Counted from the first letter of the stretch, positions 39,430-48,828 are shown. The stretch: 64,000 nucleotides of DNA from JABGQS01 sp963666505 (GCA_963666505.2 CAXXXL010000003.1:434001-498000), one strand, 5' to 3'. Program-made: numbers and translations. The notes: a model not told the origin generated them from the sequence alone.

Positions 39430-40656
39430 TTAGCGGCCTAAGCCGCTTGACTTTGTCTTTTTACGTTCCAGTCTTTTTTGTACTCTCTCCTCCCTTGCCT
39501 TCTGAAATATGTCCTTTATTAACTCCTCAACTCTTTTCGGCGCTAGCCTCATAGCGTCAACATAGTTTTTTGTACTCATAAATAATTTTTCAAACTTATC
39601 CTCTAAGCTCCATAACTGCTCTGTTACATCTTTTAGCTGCTGCTTTAGCGACCTTATTATTCCTCTTGATAAAACACCCTCCTTTGCAAGTGATATGACC
39701 TCTTTGTAATCCTGTTCATCAAGTGTCACCTTACCAAACATCTTTTTCTGCCCCATTTCATCAAGCTTCTGGAATGACCTGCTGCTCTGGTGCGCTACAT
39801 TCAGTTTTTCAGAAACAACTTCAAGTTCATTTTGCTGCTCCTCAACCTGCTTTTCTATACGGGCAAGCCCTTCATTATCCTGCTGTATCTTGTAATCCAA
39901 AACAGATAAATGCTTAGTCGTACTTCCACGTACTCCCCTTTCAAAATCCTTGAATCCCGCATTCTTCATATGCTCAAAGAACCTGTCCTGCAGCAGTGAA
40001 TACGATGGTATTAACACTGCTTTACCGTTCTCTGCAATTATTGGCTCTCCTTTCTCATCTACCGCTTTGACAGAAGCCCATTTTTTTGAATGGCTTACCT
40101 GGTGAATAACTTCTTTAACTGTTCCGACAAGCTCTTTGTCCTTACAACGCTTAGTCCATTTGATTTCTTTCTCCACAACGGGTATATATACTACATGCAG
40201 ATGATAATGATAGACATCCCGTTTAAGCTCCTCCGAGAGGCTCCTGTTGCGCTCGTCGGCGTGCATAACTGCAGATAGGATATAATGCTCGCCTCCGGCT
40301 TCTTTAACAACCATCCGGTATGCCTCAGCAAAAAAGTCTTTTGCATATTCATATCCTCCGTGCTTATCAAAATACAAAGTGTTAACATCGAACACCATCT
40401 CAGCAAATACATCAGCATCCTGTTTTAATCCACGTGTACTGATAATTCCTTCTTCAAGTAATTTGTCAAATTCCTGCGTATATGTGCCTTCACAGCTTTT
40501 AAAACTGATATTGAGGCTGCTTCTCTCAAGTACAATATCCGGATTGGAATAAATTTCGTTCTTGCGTTCGTTATGACGTTCCCTTATAGAGAAGTTACTG
40601 CGTGGATACGCCTTATTTCTTACAACTGTGCGATCAACTTTGGATATACACCTCAT
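39430..40656 (-). CDS. MobV-family relaxase (Mob/Pre, TnpZ-like)
   Basis: The protein has 408 residues. The N-terminal half is a Pre/Mob relaxase: SRFNIRERHNERKN-like start (here SNFSIRERHNERKNEIY), the metal-binding motif HYHLHVVYIPV, and a basic middle. The C-terminal half (about 260-400) is coiled coil. Such enzymes nick oriT and lead strand transfer when a helper conjugative element supplies the channel. The ATG lies very close to AAAGGAG, so the exact start is uncertain. A candidate oriT lies directly upstream. Intact. Confidence 0.9.
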   Translation of the reverse strand: MRCISKVDRTVVRNKAYPRSNFSIRERHNERKNEIYSNPDIVLERSSLNISFKSCEGTYTQEFDKLLEEGIISTRGLKQDADVFAEMVFDVNTLYFDKHGGYEYAKDFFAEAYRMVVKEAGGEHYILSAVMHADERNRSLSEELKRDVYHYHLHVVYIPVVEKEIKWTKRCKDKELVGTVKEVIHQVSHSKKWASVKAVDEKGEPIIAENGKAVLIPSYSLLQDRFFEHMKNAGFKDFERGVRGSTTKHLSVLDYKIQQDNEGLARIEKQVEEQQNELEVVSEKLNVAHQSSRSFQKLDEMGQKKMFGKVTLDEQDYKEVISLAKEGVLSRGIIRSLKQQLKDVTEQLWSLEDKFEKLFMSTKNYVDAMRLAPKRVEELIKDIFQKAREERVQKRLERKKTKSSGLGR

Positions 40657-40684
40657 CTCCTTTCATTATCGGCGCTTTTAAGAC

Positions 40685-40780
40685 GGGCACTTCCGAAGGA
40701 AGTGTTTTACCCACTATGACACTTTCAGCGAAGCTGCAAAGATGCCAAGTGGGCGCTTCCCGCGGGGCTCTGCGAGGCTT
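40685..40780. other. Putative origin of transfer (oriT)
   Basis: This is a non-coding GC-rich block directly upstream of the relaxase gene. It holds cacttcc-gaa-ggaagtg, an imperfect hairpin ctttcagc-gaa-gctgcaaag, and on the minus strand CATAGTGGGTAAAAC, which resembles the TAGTGTG/TTA nick region of pMV158-type MobV origins. Position and structure fit; the nick site is not proven. Confidence 0.45.
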
Positions 40781-40918
40781 AATAAATCGGATGATTTGCT
40801 TAGCAAATCCCATTTCCAGCGGCGTTTTGATATGCGCCTTGCACCAGCAGGAAATAAACAATGCACCGTCATGGCGCATATTTTTACCGGCTGCTTTCAA
40901 AATATGAACCATCATGGT

Positions 40919-41212
40919 TCATATATCGTCTAAAGACGATAACAGCGCTTCCGGCAGCTCAGATATTTTATCTGTTGTATGTAAATCTTCGGATTTACTT
41001 TTATAAGCTGTAACAGAAAATGAAACATTTTTCAGCTCTTCCTTGATGATCTGCCTTATTATCTCCTCTAACCTGTTATCATGCTGTACTTTAAGAATAC
41101 AATCAACAACATATTCGCTGCGCAGTTTTCCGGATTGTGCATTGTAAAGTTCAAATGCTTCCCGGTGACGAGGGTTCTCCATATCAAAAGTCAGATACCG
41201 TCTCTCCCGCAT
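40919..41212 (-). CDS. ParR-like centromere-binding protein
   Basis: The start is taken at ATG 41212 (MRERRYLTFDMENPRH), 5 bp past the parM-like stop, coupled to it; upstream starts would lie inside parM. The protein has 97 residues. A ribbon-helix-helix-like N-terminus (RRYLTFDMEN... YVVDCILK) and a flexible acidic tail ending LPEALLSSLDDI, like the ParM-capping tail of ParR proteins. With the ParM-like gene it would form a type II partition system that keeps a circular form or integrated element stable. Confidence 0.6.
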   Translation of the reverse strand: MRERRYLTFDMENPRHREAFELYNAQSGKLRSEYVVDCILKVQHDNRLEEIIRQIIKEELKNVSFSVTAYKSKSEDLHTTDKISELPEALLSSLDDI

Positions 41213-41216
41213 ATCC

Positions 41217-42104
41217 TTAACCCAGTAAGAGCTTGTATCCCTCTGAGTTGGCAAAGCGGTCAAGGATAACTATTGTATTTATCTCTGATGAATACAGCCT
41301 GTCACCAAGCAGTTCTGCACCGCCTTTTGCAAACACGATAGGCAGTTTCAAATCAAGTCCCCGTTCACGCAGGGCGTTCAGCAGCTCCTTCAGGTAACGC
41401 TGCATACAGCGTTCCACAATAACACGTATTTTTTCTTTTTCAGCGTGTTGTATCAATCCATGCATAGCGTCTGCAATTAGATCATCTGATAGGATAATGT
41501 TCTCCTGCTGAAGTTCACTGCGAATATCATTGAAAAGCGTAATCGTGCCCATACGCAGGCTTGCGCAGCTTCCTCTGTCTACCTTAAAATAATGCAGTGT
41601 TAGAACATCAACCGTATATCCGCCAATGTCAACAAGCGTGATGTTGTTGTATTCTTTAAGCTGCTGATAGTACCTGCATAGAGCTGCGTGTCCCTGGGCA
41701 AACACCTTGCAATATGTAATGTGACAGTGGTAATCCGTATCTTCGAAGCGAAAGTGAATATCATCTCGCAGGAAGTATTGACCAAATGCTTTCTTTTGCG
41801 CTCCATAGATATCAATTGGTAAACCAACACCTAGTATTATCTCAGCAGTTGATACGCCCACAGTTTTCATAGCGTTTGCGATTGCCGGAAGCGTTAATAT
41901 AAATGTGTCTTCTTCTTTTGTTTTCTCCTGCTGGAAACTTAACCGCTTACCTCCGACTGCGTAATATGACCCTTCGTAGAATAACTGCATTTCACTGGTG
42001 ATAAACTCACTGTCGCTCACGGTGAAACCCGATGCGTACAGCATCCGCTCCGATGATTTTGTGTTGTAGTTACCGTTGTCAATTCCGATTTTAAGTTGTG
42101 TCAT
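41217..42104 (-). CDS. parM: ParM/StbA-like actin-fold partition ATPase
   Basis: The protein has 295 residues. It has the actin-fold phosphate loops: IGIDNGNYNTKSS (phosphate 1), VDIGGYTVDVLTL (phosphate 2), and VFAKGGAELLGD (adenosine motif). Length fits plasmid ParM. It filaments to push DNA copies apart when bound by ParR, whose gene follows. Partition genes on an element suggest that it also lives as a plasmid or circle. Start ATG after GTGAG. Confidence 0.85.
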   Translation of the reverse strand: MTQLKIGIDNGNYNTKSSERMLYASGFTVSDSEFITSEMQLFYEGSYYAVGGKRLSFQQEKTKEEDTFILTLPAIANAMKTVGVSTAEIILGVGLPIDIYGAQKKAFGQYFLRDDIHFRFEDTDYHCHITYCKVFAQGHAALCRYYQQLKEYNNITLVDIGGYTVDVLTLHYFKVDRGSCASLRMGTITLFNDIRSELQQENIILSDDLIADAMHGLIQHAEKEKIRVIVERCMQRYLKELLNALRERGLDLKLPIVFAKGGAELLGDRLYSSEINTIVILDRFANSEGYKLLLG

Positions 42105-42143
42105 TTTTTCTCACTTTCTTTGTAATTTTTGGTTAAATAAAAA

Positions 42144-42167
42144 CGTCTCTCCCATAGAGGAGAGACG
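42144..42167 (-). terminator. Intrinsic terminator after the sigma-like HTH gene
   Basis: Minus strand CGTCTCTCC-6 nt-GGAGAGACG followed by TTTTTATTT, between the HTH gene (ends 42207) and parM. Confidence 0.8.
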
Positions 42168-42206
42168 ATACTTCAAATTTTACTGTGTATTTAATTATTG
42201 CTTAAA

Positions 42207-43103
42207 CTATTCTTGCTTGTCCATATAATCAAGATATTGTTCTGCGATTCTGTTAATACGCTTCAATACTGCGCTATGTGTACTGTATCCAAGCTCATCC
42301 GCAATTTCCTGATATGTGTCTCCGTTAACACGCATTTCAAGTATTTCACGGTCACGACTGTTGAGCGTTCCATAAAAGCGCTGAGCGTCTATTTTGCTGC
42401 AAGAAGTATCCTCAAAGTCGGCACCTTTGTTTGTAATGAAATAGCAAAGCTCTGCATCCATGGTATCACTTTTTGAATTGCTGTAGTGCCTATCAATAAG
42501 TTGATCAAGAGAAACTGTCTTGAACCTTGCACGTGTATGATACCATTTCCGATACAAATCTATTTTGGCGTTACTGTATCGGTTATCGTAATCTTCGATG
42601 CAGCGCATTTCCCGTATTGCCTGTATACATGGAACCAGATTGTTCTTATTTATACCGTCAATACCTATTCGCAGCATGATGCTTTCGAATTCATCTGTAT
42701 TTAACCATCTTTGTTCTTTCTTTGATGTATTAGCAAGACCCTGCGGTGTAATACCGCTTAGATGTTCAAAAGCTTCTTCCCATATATACGTAGCGTGAGC
42801 TAACCGCCACATTGGGTCATATCCAGAAAAACATTCCATGTATGTTGAAATTCCAAATGCAGGCCAAACGTAGAAAGCTGTCAGATCGCATACCGCCTGA
42901 AAAAAGAAGTCGCTGTTAAGCATTGTATACCATTGCTCTTGCTTGAAGATACCATGCACGTTTCTTGGCATATCCACAAGGCCGGGGCAGGTATCTTCCA
43001 ATAGTTCTTTCGGGAATAAATAAAAAAGCGGCAGATACTCAAAGTTATTTAGATTTACGACAGTAATTTTGTTTTGCTCCGGATGTAGGAATTGTATTTT
43101 CAT
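42207..43103 (-). CDS. HTH protein with sigma region 4-like C-terminus
   Basis: The protein has 298 residues, with ATG after CAGGAGAC. The first 240 residues are unknown (YLPLFYLFPKELLEDT, VWPAFGISTYMECFSG). The last 50 are a sigma-70 region 4-type helix-turn-helix: FYGTLNSRDREILEMRVNGD, then YQEIADELGYSTHSAVLKRI. It probably controls the element's transfer or replication genes, by position; it is first in the parM direction but separated by a terminator. No clear named family. Confidence 0.65.
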   Translation of the reverse strand: MKIQFLHPEQNKITVVNLNNFEYLPLFYLFPKELLEDTCPGLVDMPRNVHGIFKQEQWYTMLNSDFFFQAVCDLTAFYVWPAFGISTYMECFSGYDPMWRLAHATYIWEEAFEHLSGITPQGLANTSKKEQRWLNTDEFESIMLRIGIDGINKNNLVPCIQAIREMRCIEDYDNRYSNAKIDLYRKWYHTRARFKTVSLDQLIDRHYSNSKSDTMDAELCYFITNKGADFEDTSCSKIDAQRFYGTLNSRDREILEMRVNGDTYQEIADELGYSTHSAVLKRINRIAEQYLDYMDKQE

Positions 43104-43358
43104 CGGCGTCTCCTGTTACTAAATATTAGCTGCTCTAATATATTACGTCAACAGGTGTACAGATTTGTTCCCATTTGCTTAACTTTTTTATATTTCCATT
43201 ACTTTTTTAGTTTGCGTTTAACTAAAATGTTGCAGCATAGATAATGAAATTGGCTTAGGTTAGGTTTATCTTCAAATACTTTTTTACCAAAATCCAATTC
43301 AATACAAAGAACTTCGACTTACATTTCTTTTTGGTATGCTTTGTAGTAAATAAAGTTA

Positions 43359-44222
43359 TTAAATATCTAAATGAAATTTTCTATACTCTGTAGGTGTAAT
43401 TCCTACTTTTTTCTTGAATATTGATGAGAATTGGTATGAGTCATAGCCTATCTTTTCTGCAATCTTTTTTATAGAGTCATCAGTTGTTTCTAGAAGTGTT
43501 TTTGCGAGTTCGATTCGCTTTTGAACTATCTTTTGTTTAAATGACATTTTGAATTCCTTTTTCATTATTCTTTCGACTTGTCTTTTACTTAAATGTAGTC
43601 GGTTAGCAAGATCTAAAATTGATACTCTATTAATATAATTCTCAAGCAAGAAATTCTCTATTTCTGAGATCCTATATTCGAGTGATATTGTAGGATTTAT
43701 GTAGCATTTTTGAATTTTATTGGCATAATAATCCCTAGTAATTTTTATAGTAAGCTGTGAAAGCAAAGAACAAACGTTAGAATAATATCCAACAATAGGA
43801 TTGATTAGCTCGTGTTTAATCTGTTCTATTATCCTTAACAATGTTCCATCATCTTTAGTGACAAAAAAATCTAAATTAAGATACACATTACGAATTAGCT
43901 CGTATTCATGAACTGGAGTGGTTTCATCATATTTATTATTTGTTTCTATTTTAAATTTAATTACTATTTTTTTTATTTGATTAGCTGCTTTCTGACTATG
44001 ATAGACATTTGGCCCGACAACATAGTAATTATTTGGCTCGACTTGATATTTTACTCCATTGGCAATAAAATTGCACAAACCACTATCTATGTATACTAGC
44101 TCAAATGATATGTGATTATGTTTTTGTATATTTGTAGTTATATATGGCTCAATAAAGGAGTCTCGCAATGAAAAATAAAAAATCAATTGACCCAGTTTTA
44201 ATTTGAACTCGGTTTGTTCCAT
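43359..44222 (-). CDS. AraC-family transcription regulator
   Basis: The protein has 287 residues. An N-terminal cupin-like sensing domain (HNHISFELVYIDSGLCNFIA, YYVVGPNVYHSQ) and a C-terminal pair of HTH motifs (ISILDLANRLHLSKRQVERI-like; IKKIAEKIGYDSYQFSSIF, PTEYRKFHLDI) identify AraC type. It lies upstream of, and on the opposite strand to, a binding-protein gene and a sulfatase gene, and probably controls them in answer to a sugar or sulfated ligand. AT-rich like the rest of the cargo. The 255 bp before the next gene on its 3' side hold nothing recognised. Confidence 0.88.
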   Translation of the reverse strand: MEQTEFKLKLGQLIFYFSLRDSFIEPYITTNIQKHNHISFELVYIDSGLCNFIANGVKYQVEPNNYYVVGPNVYHSQKAANQIKKIVIKFKIETNNKYDETTPVHEYELIRNVYLNLDFFVTKDDGTLLRIIEQIKHELINPIVGYYSNVCSLLSQLTIKITRDYYANKIQKCYINPTISLEYRISEIENFLLENYINRVSILDLANRLHLSKRQVERIMKKEFKMSFKQKIVQKRIELAKTLLETTDDSIKKIAEKIGYDSYQFSSIFKKKVGITPTEYRKFHLDI

Positions 44223-44352
44223 TACATTCCTTTGTTAAATAAGCGACAATTGCTTATCATATTTGTCGTGTAAATATATTTACTATTATTAAAGCAATAC
44301 AATATAATTATATCAAGAAAAAATAAAATAGCAAATTAATTTATAAGTTTTT

Positions 44353-44824
44353 TCACCAATTTGAAATTGTAGTATTAGAAAGCTTGATGTTGCTTAGCAA
44401 ACGGAGCATAAAGGCGATTTTTATAAATAAGTCATTGCCGATATAAAACATGTTTAAGGCAGTGATGTATCGGGAAACAGCATATCGCATTCGCTTAGAA
44501 TCTGTCTTTCGAAAAAGGTTGCTAATAGATGGTGGCAATATGACAGAGGGTTTAGGAACAAAGAACGAGTGGTAACATTTTCTCATTACAACGGGAAATA
44601 GAGTAATGGGGATAATCGTGGTGAAGAAAAGAAGCTATACCACAGAAAGGGCAAGGCAGACTTGCCAGGCTTTTATACTCGTGAAGAGTTAGGTCAATAG
44701 GGTTCAAACTAAGCAAATCAATTCCGCGGAGTTGTTTTTGATAACCAAGAGTATCTTTGCCGTAACGATAAAAGTTATGAGAATTGGTGGACTTTGGGCA
44801 ACGAGAATGGTAAAGTTTTTGCAT
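44353..44824 (-). pseudogene. Transposase N-terminal remnant (zinc-ribbon IS transposase)
   Basis: Two overlapping minus-strand frames give the pieces YHSRCPKSTNSHNFYRYGKD, CPFCGIASFLHHDYPHY and, in a second frame, FRKIAFMLRLLSN-like sequence ending SNTTISNW. This order (CP.C..TN..RYGKD, then a helical ...TTISNW block) fits the N-terminus of zinc-ribbon IS transposases. The frame is broken and no DDE part follows. It fills the gap between the AraC and binding-protein genes. Confidence 0.5.
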
Positions 44825-44959
44825 TGAGACTTTGTATCCTTTCGGGAGATATTTGTTTTGTGCAGAAACATTGTACCTGAAAGGCTAATAGGGTCTCATT
44901 TTCATTTAACTTTATTAAACGGTGTAAAATATGGTGTAAAATATAAGGAGGAAATCAAA

Positions 44960-46753
44960 ATGAAGAGATTATTAGTATTGTTACTAGCTCTTTCTATGGT
45001 CATTGCTCTCTTTGTTGGCTGCCAGAAGGAAACGACTGACACGACCGACGATATGACTGATGACACAGCTGACGACACTACAGATGTAGCTGAAGACAAC
45101 ACATCTGATCAGGTGCCTGATGTCAAGGAAACACCGCAGGCAGGCGAAGGAGAGAAAGTGTATGTGAATGACACTGCTGTCCTGAACCTTGACTGGTGGG
45201 CAGGTATAGGCACAGACTCCAAGTTTGAATGTCCTTATCGTGACGTACAAAGCTTGTATTCATTCATGCTCTGGAATACATTGGTAAAGGCGGATCCGTA
45301 CAATCCAACCGATGCTTCTCCTGAAGGTTTGATCTACGACCTTGCTAAGAGCATGACAGTTTCTGAAGATGGGCTTACTTACACATTCGCGATCAGAGAC
45401 GATGTAGTATGGACAGATGGAGAACCGTTAACTGCTGAGGATGTAAGGTTTTCTTATGAGACACAGCTCAAAATAGTTCACACCTTTTATGGTGCAAATA
45501 TGACGGCAATCACAGGTGCACAGGCAGTTCTTGACGGGGAAGCTGATACATGCGAAGGTATTTCTATTGACGGTAACAATTTTATCATAAAACTTGATGT
45601 GCCATTTGTGGACATAGTAACCAAGTTATTTACACGGCTGCCTATACTTCCTGAGCACTTGCTTGGTGAAGTAGACCCGATCGAGTTTGATGACTATCTT
45701 GATTTCTGGACACATCCAATCGGCACAGGCCCATGGATGATCGACGAAGTTAATTTCCCGAACTATTTCACAATGGTCCAGAACCCGGATTGGTACGGCG
45801 AACCCGTAAACATCCAGAACATTACTTTCACAAGCCACGTAACAGGCGGCGTTGACGCAACTCTTGCAGATCTTATTGCAGGCAACTTAGATTATGCATT
45901 TGGTAATGGGGTTAATGATATAGCGGCTGCTCAGAATGTTATAGCAAACAATCCTGATCAACAGATGTTCACACGACCTTCATCTTATCAGCGTATGTTA
46001 GTTTTTAATGGTAAGAGTTCAAACGACGGTCAGAGAAATGAATTTATGGACATCAAAGAAGTGCGCCAGGCCTTTAATTTAATCATCGACAAATCGTCTG
46101 TAGCAGCAATGTACGGCGAAGCAGGGACACCTCTTACAACGGCTGTGCTGCCGGGCAACGATTGGTATAACTCTGAAATCCCGGCTTGGGAGCGCAATGT
46201 TGAGAAAGCAAAAGAGCTGCTTGACAGTGCAGGCTATGACTACAGCAAAGCTATAAGGCTGTGCTACTACTACAACGAGCAGACCACGAAGGACATCATG
46301 GACATCTTCGTTCAGAACTTCGCTGAAGTCGGCATCACGTGTGCTCCGTTTTTGGCAACGGGCGACCTTGGCGCTATACTTTACGACGTAAGGAACTGGG
46401 ATATCATGTACTGTGGTTACTCAACAGCCAACCCGATATACATCTATGATATGTATTTGACGTCAAAACCTTATAATAAGTACATGGGTGACACAGAATT
46501 TAGGGCAGAGGTATTTGAGCCGCTATTTGCTGAGTTTACATCAACAAGCGAACCTATAGCACGGAAGGCTATTGCTGATGAGATTCAGGTTTGGGCTGTT
46601 GAAAACTGTTATTCAATACCAATATACGGACTCTCAAGGATAACGATAGTTAACACCAACAAGCTTGAGTTTGATACGCAAATATTCCAGACTGATGAAA
46701 ATCTTGGTGCAGATTTTATGTGGTCGACTTGGAACTTGATTGATTGGCAATAG
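44960..46753 (+). CDS. Family 5 solute-binding lipoprotein (oligopeptide/saccharide type)
   Basis: The start is at ATG 44960 after AAGGAGG. The protein has 597 residues. A lipoprotein signal (MKRLLVLLLALSMVIALFVG then Cys) is followed by a Thr/Asp-rich linker and an SBP_bac_5 domain: TFAIRDDVVWTDGEPLTAEDV, GTGPWMIDEV, then WYGEPVNIQNITF, VRQAFNLIIDKS and a typical C-terminal lobe. It would capture peptides or oligosaccharides at the cell surface. No permease or ATPase genes are near, so it must share a transporter or act as a sensor. It is followed by a good terminator, then the sulfatase gene. Confidence 0.9.
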   Translation: MKRLLVLLLALSMVIALFVGCQKETTDTTDDMTDDTADDTTDVAEDNTSDQVPDVKETPQAGEGEKVYVNDTAVLNLDWWAGIGTDSKFECPYRDVQSLYSFMLWNTLVKADPYNPTDASPEGLIYDLAKSMTVSEDGLTYTFAIRDDVVWTDGEPLTAEDVRFSYETQLKIVHTFYGANMTAITGAQAVLDGEADTCEGISIDGNNFIIKLDVPFVDIVTKLFTRLPILPEHLLGEVDPIEFDDYLDFWTHPIGTGPWMIDEVNFPNYFTMVQNPDWYGEPVNIQNITFTSHVTGGVDATLADLIAGNLDYAFGNGVNDIAAAQNVIANNPDQQMFTRPSSYQRMLVFNGKSSNDGQRNEFMDIKEVRQAFNLIIDKSSVAAMYGEAGTPLTTAVLPGNDWYNSEIPAWERNVEKAKELLDSAGYDYSKAIRLCYYYNEQTTKDIMDIFVQNFAEVGITCAPFLATGDLGAILYDVRNWDIMYCGYSTANPIYIYDMYLTSKPYNKYMGDTEFRAEVFEPLFAEFTSTSEPIARKAIADEIQVWAVENCYSIPIYGLSRITIVNTNKLEFDTQIFQTDENLGADFMWSTWNLIDWQ

Positions 46754-46789
46754 GTTTTAGTTCCGGACATTTAGTAATTAATGAAATGA

Positions 46790-46819
46790 CCGTATGTTGC
46801 CCATTCCGGCAACATACGG
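46790..46819 (+). terminator. Intrinsic terminator after the binding-protein gene
   Basis: ccgtatgttgcc-cattcc-ggcaacatacgg, a perfect 12-bp stem, then taactatctttt. Confidence 0.75.
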
Positions 46820-46985
46820 TAACTATCTTTTGTATCTGCAGTTTTAGGTTAGAAAAAAGAATTAATAAGAAATCAGCAGATCAAAGAGGAGAATTAATAC
46901 TCTGAAGTATATTAAAAAAGCTATCAATAGTAACAAGTTCAATATTAAAGTATCCAACTTATATATACTAGTTACTATTTCCTCC

Positions 46986-47018
46986 TAACCAGACAGGTTC
47001 TCTTATCCTGTCTGGTTA
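46986..47018 (+). terminator. Perfect hairpin before the sulfatase gene
   Basis: taaccagacagg-9 nt-cctgtctggtta, a 12-bp stem. Just before it, a ribosome-site-like AGAGGAG (near 46888) precedes a 28-codon frame with CTG as the best start (LKYIKKAINSNKFNIKVSN...). The hairpin could end that transcript or be an operator. Coding of the short frame is doubtful. Confidence 0.45.
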
Positions 47019-47178
47019 GTTATTGATATATACCTTCGAGTTAAAGATTCACTTGATTTGAGTCTATAAATAATTGGAGTTCGTATGTAAAGTAATATTA
47101 TCATAGAAAATAACACATTGGTAATAAAAACTAATAATGCAATGAAACTATGATTTATTGAAAAACTGGAGGATAGAA

Positions 47179-48627
47179 ATGAACACGCGACCTAACTTTT
47201 TATATTTAATGACTGACCAGCAAAAATACTCAACACTTGGAGTTGAAATTGGCAAAGAAAAGGTTTCTCCATTTTATGATTGGGGGGCGAAACAAGGAAT
47301 TTGCTTTAATCAAGCATTTTCACCATCACCTATATGCACACCTTCCAGAACATCAGTAATGACAGGAGTGCATCCTCTCGTTCATGGGGTGACCTGTCAT
47401 CAAAACAGAGCGCCATTTAACTTAAAACAACTTCCTGAGTTTCTTTCAGAAAATGGGTACTATACTGCAGTTTGTGGTCATTATGAGAGAGCAAGAAACT
47501 TAACCAGAGGCTGGCACGAGCAAATTTGTGTTAATGAACCAGGTGAGCTTTCTAATGCAATGGAAACTATCCATTCTTATGGACGTAAAGATGTGGGATG
47601 GTCTTCCGGGCAAATGGATATTGATTCTACTGAAAGTCATGCGTCTAGACTTACAAACAAAGCTATTTATATGCTAGAGCAAGTACAAGCATCTAAAAGG
47701 CCTTATTTCTTGCATGTCCCATATATTGAACCACATCCTCCCTATTTTGCTCCTAAACCTTATGGCCAAATGTTTGACATAGAGAAAATTACTTTTGATT
47801 ATGATCAAAACATTGCAATAGATGTAACACGCCCTGATTGGCAGGTTTTAGCCATGAGCCAGTGTGGGACACATAAAGCAAAAGAATTAGATTTTAGAAA
47901 AGTCATTTCTCAGTATTTTGGTATGATTAGGTATACTAATGACCAGATGAAACGACTTTATAATGAGATGGAAGCAAGAGGAATGTTAGAAAATACTTGG
48001 ATAATTATATCATCGGACCACGGTGACTTCACAGGGGAGAAAGGTTTGTTTAATAAGTGCGAGACTTTATATGAGTGCCTTTTACATGTACCTTTGATAA
48101 TTATTCCTCCAAAAAAACTAAGATCAAAATATTGTGGAACACAAGTTAACGATTTAATAGATCTTACGGATCTATTTTCTACAATACTTTCTGCTGCTAA
48201 AATAAAAATTCCAGAATATGCGCAGGGAAAAGATTTGATTTCTTGGATTGAAGACGGTATGAAAAGGTCTCTTCATAAATATGTTTGTTCACAAGTGGGA
48301 GATTATCATGGATACCTTAAGACTACTTTTCCTGGGGGAATATTTGAATGCGGTAGACATAAAGGTCTAGTACAAGCTGTAAGAAGTAAAGATTATCTTT
48401 ATATAAATGATCCTGATTATGGTGAAGAGGCATACGATATAAAAAACGATCCTTATGAGCTTAAAAACCTATTTAATGATCCTAACTATAATATCCCTAA
48501 TGAATTGAGTAATATTATTAATTATAGTAAATTATGGCATAAAGAGTGCATGCGATTAAGAAGAAAGCTTGAACTGGTTCCGGGAGATAGAGGCTTCTTT
48601 AATGACCAGTTTTGGATAAAAAACTAA
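47179..48627 (+). CDS. Sulfatase (alkaline-phosphatase superfamily, Cys-type)
   Basis: The start is at ATG 47179 (MNTRPNFLYLMTDQQ) after TGGAGG; an upstream TTG overlaps the site. The protein has 482 residues. PICTPSRTSVMTG holds the CxPxR signature, where Cys is turned into formylglycine by an anSME enzyme; no such gene is adjacent. Metal ligands appear in YLMTDQQ, and IISSDHGDFTGEKGLFNKC. No signal peptide, so it acts in the cytoplasm, perhaps on imported sulfated sugars or lipids brought in with the help of the lipoprotein next to it. Intact, AT-rich. Confidence 0.9.
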   Translation: MNTRPNFLYLMTDQQKYSTLGVEIGKEKVSPFYDWGAKQGICFNQAFSPSPICTPSRTSVMTGVHPLVHGVTCHQNRAPFNLKQLPEFLSENGYYTAVCGHYERARNLTRGWHEQICVNEPGELSNAMETIHSYGRKDVGWSSGQMDIDSTESHASRLTNKAIYMLEQVQASKRPYFLHVPYIEPHPPYFAPKPYGQMFDIEKITFDYDQNIAIDVTRPDWQVLAMSQCGTHKAKELDFRKVISQYFGMIRYTNDQMKRLYNEMEARGMLENTWIIISSDHGDFTGEKGLFNKCETLYECLLHVPLIIIPPKKLRSKYCGTQVNDLIDLTDLFSTILSAAKIKIPEYAQGKDLISWIEDGMKRSLHKYVCSQVGDYHGYLKTTFPGGIFECGRHKGLVQAVRSKDYLYINDPDYGEEAYDIKNDPYELKNLFNDPNYNIPNELSNIINYSKLWHKECMRLRRKLELVPGDRGFFNDQFWIKN

Positions 48628-48772
48628 GCTTGAAACAAATAAAAAGATTGTTAAAAAGTAGTTAAGTAGTGACCCACCCTTAGTAATACTACAGATCTGA
48701 ATTAAGAAAATATTAGCTAAGCTACTAATGAATACTACAAGACTCTTTTTATACCTTGTATCTATGGTTTCT

Positions 48773-48783
48773 TTCTCCGCCAT
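48773..48783 (+). other. Second tRNA-end repeat (right attachment site candidate)
   Basis: ttctccgccat, identical to 37383-37393, the acceptor 3' end plus CCA and one base. The T arm is not retained here. A terminator follows, as at the left copy. Confidence 0.5.
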
Positions 48784-48790
48784 GAAAAAA

Positions 48791-48818
48791 GAGAATGCCA
48801 ACAGGCATTCTCTTTTTT
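48791..48818 (+). terminator. Intrinsic terminator behind the second tRNA end
   Basis: gagaatgcc-aaca-ggcattctc (9-bp stem) then tttttt; A-rich before the stem, so it works in both directions. Confidence 0.8.
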
Positions 48819-48828
48819 CATTCTGTCA

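Larger units (their letters stand above)
37394..48772. mobile_element. Tn4451-like mobilizable element with ParMR and sulfatase cargo
   Basis: The segment lies between two direct copies of ttctccgccat (37383-37393 and 48773-48783), each followed by a terminator. It encodes TnpX-, TnpW- and Mob-like proteins in Tn4451 style, a ParR/ParM pair, a sigma-like HTH protein, an AraC regulator, a binding lipoprotein and a sulfatase. Limits are inferred from the repeats; the true recombinase sites could be slightly different. Confidence 0.6.

Noticed and set aside
40634..40915. A 93-codon minus-strand frame between relaxase and ParR genes
   Set aside because: It covers the hairpin-rich putative oriT, has no ribosome site, and its protein-like look follows from the repeats.
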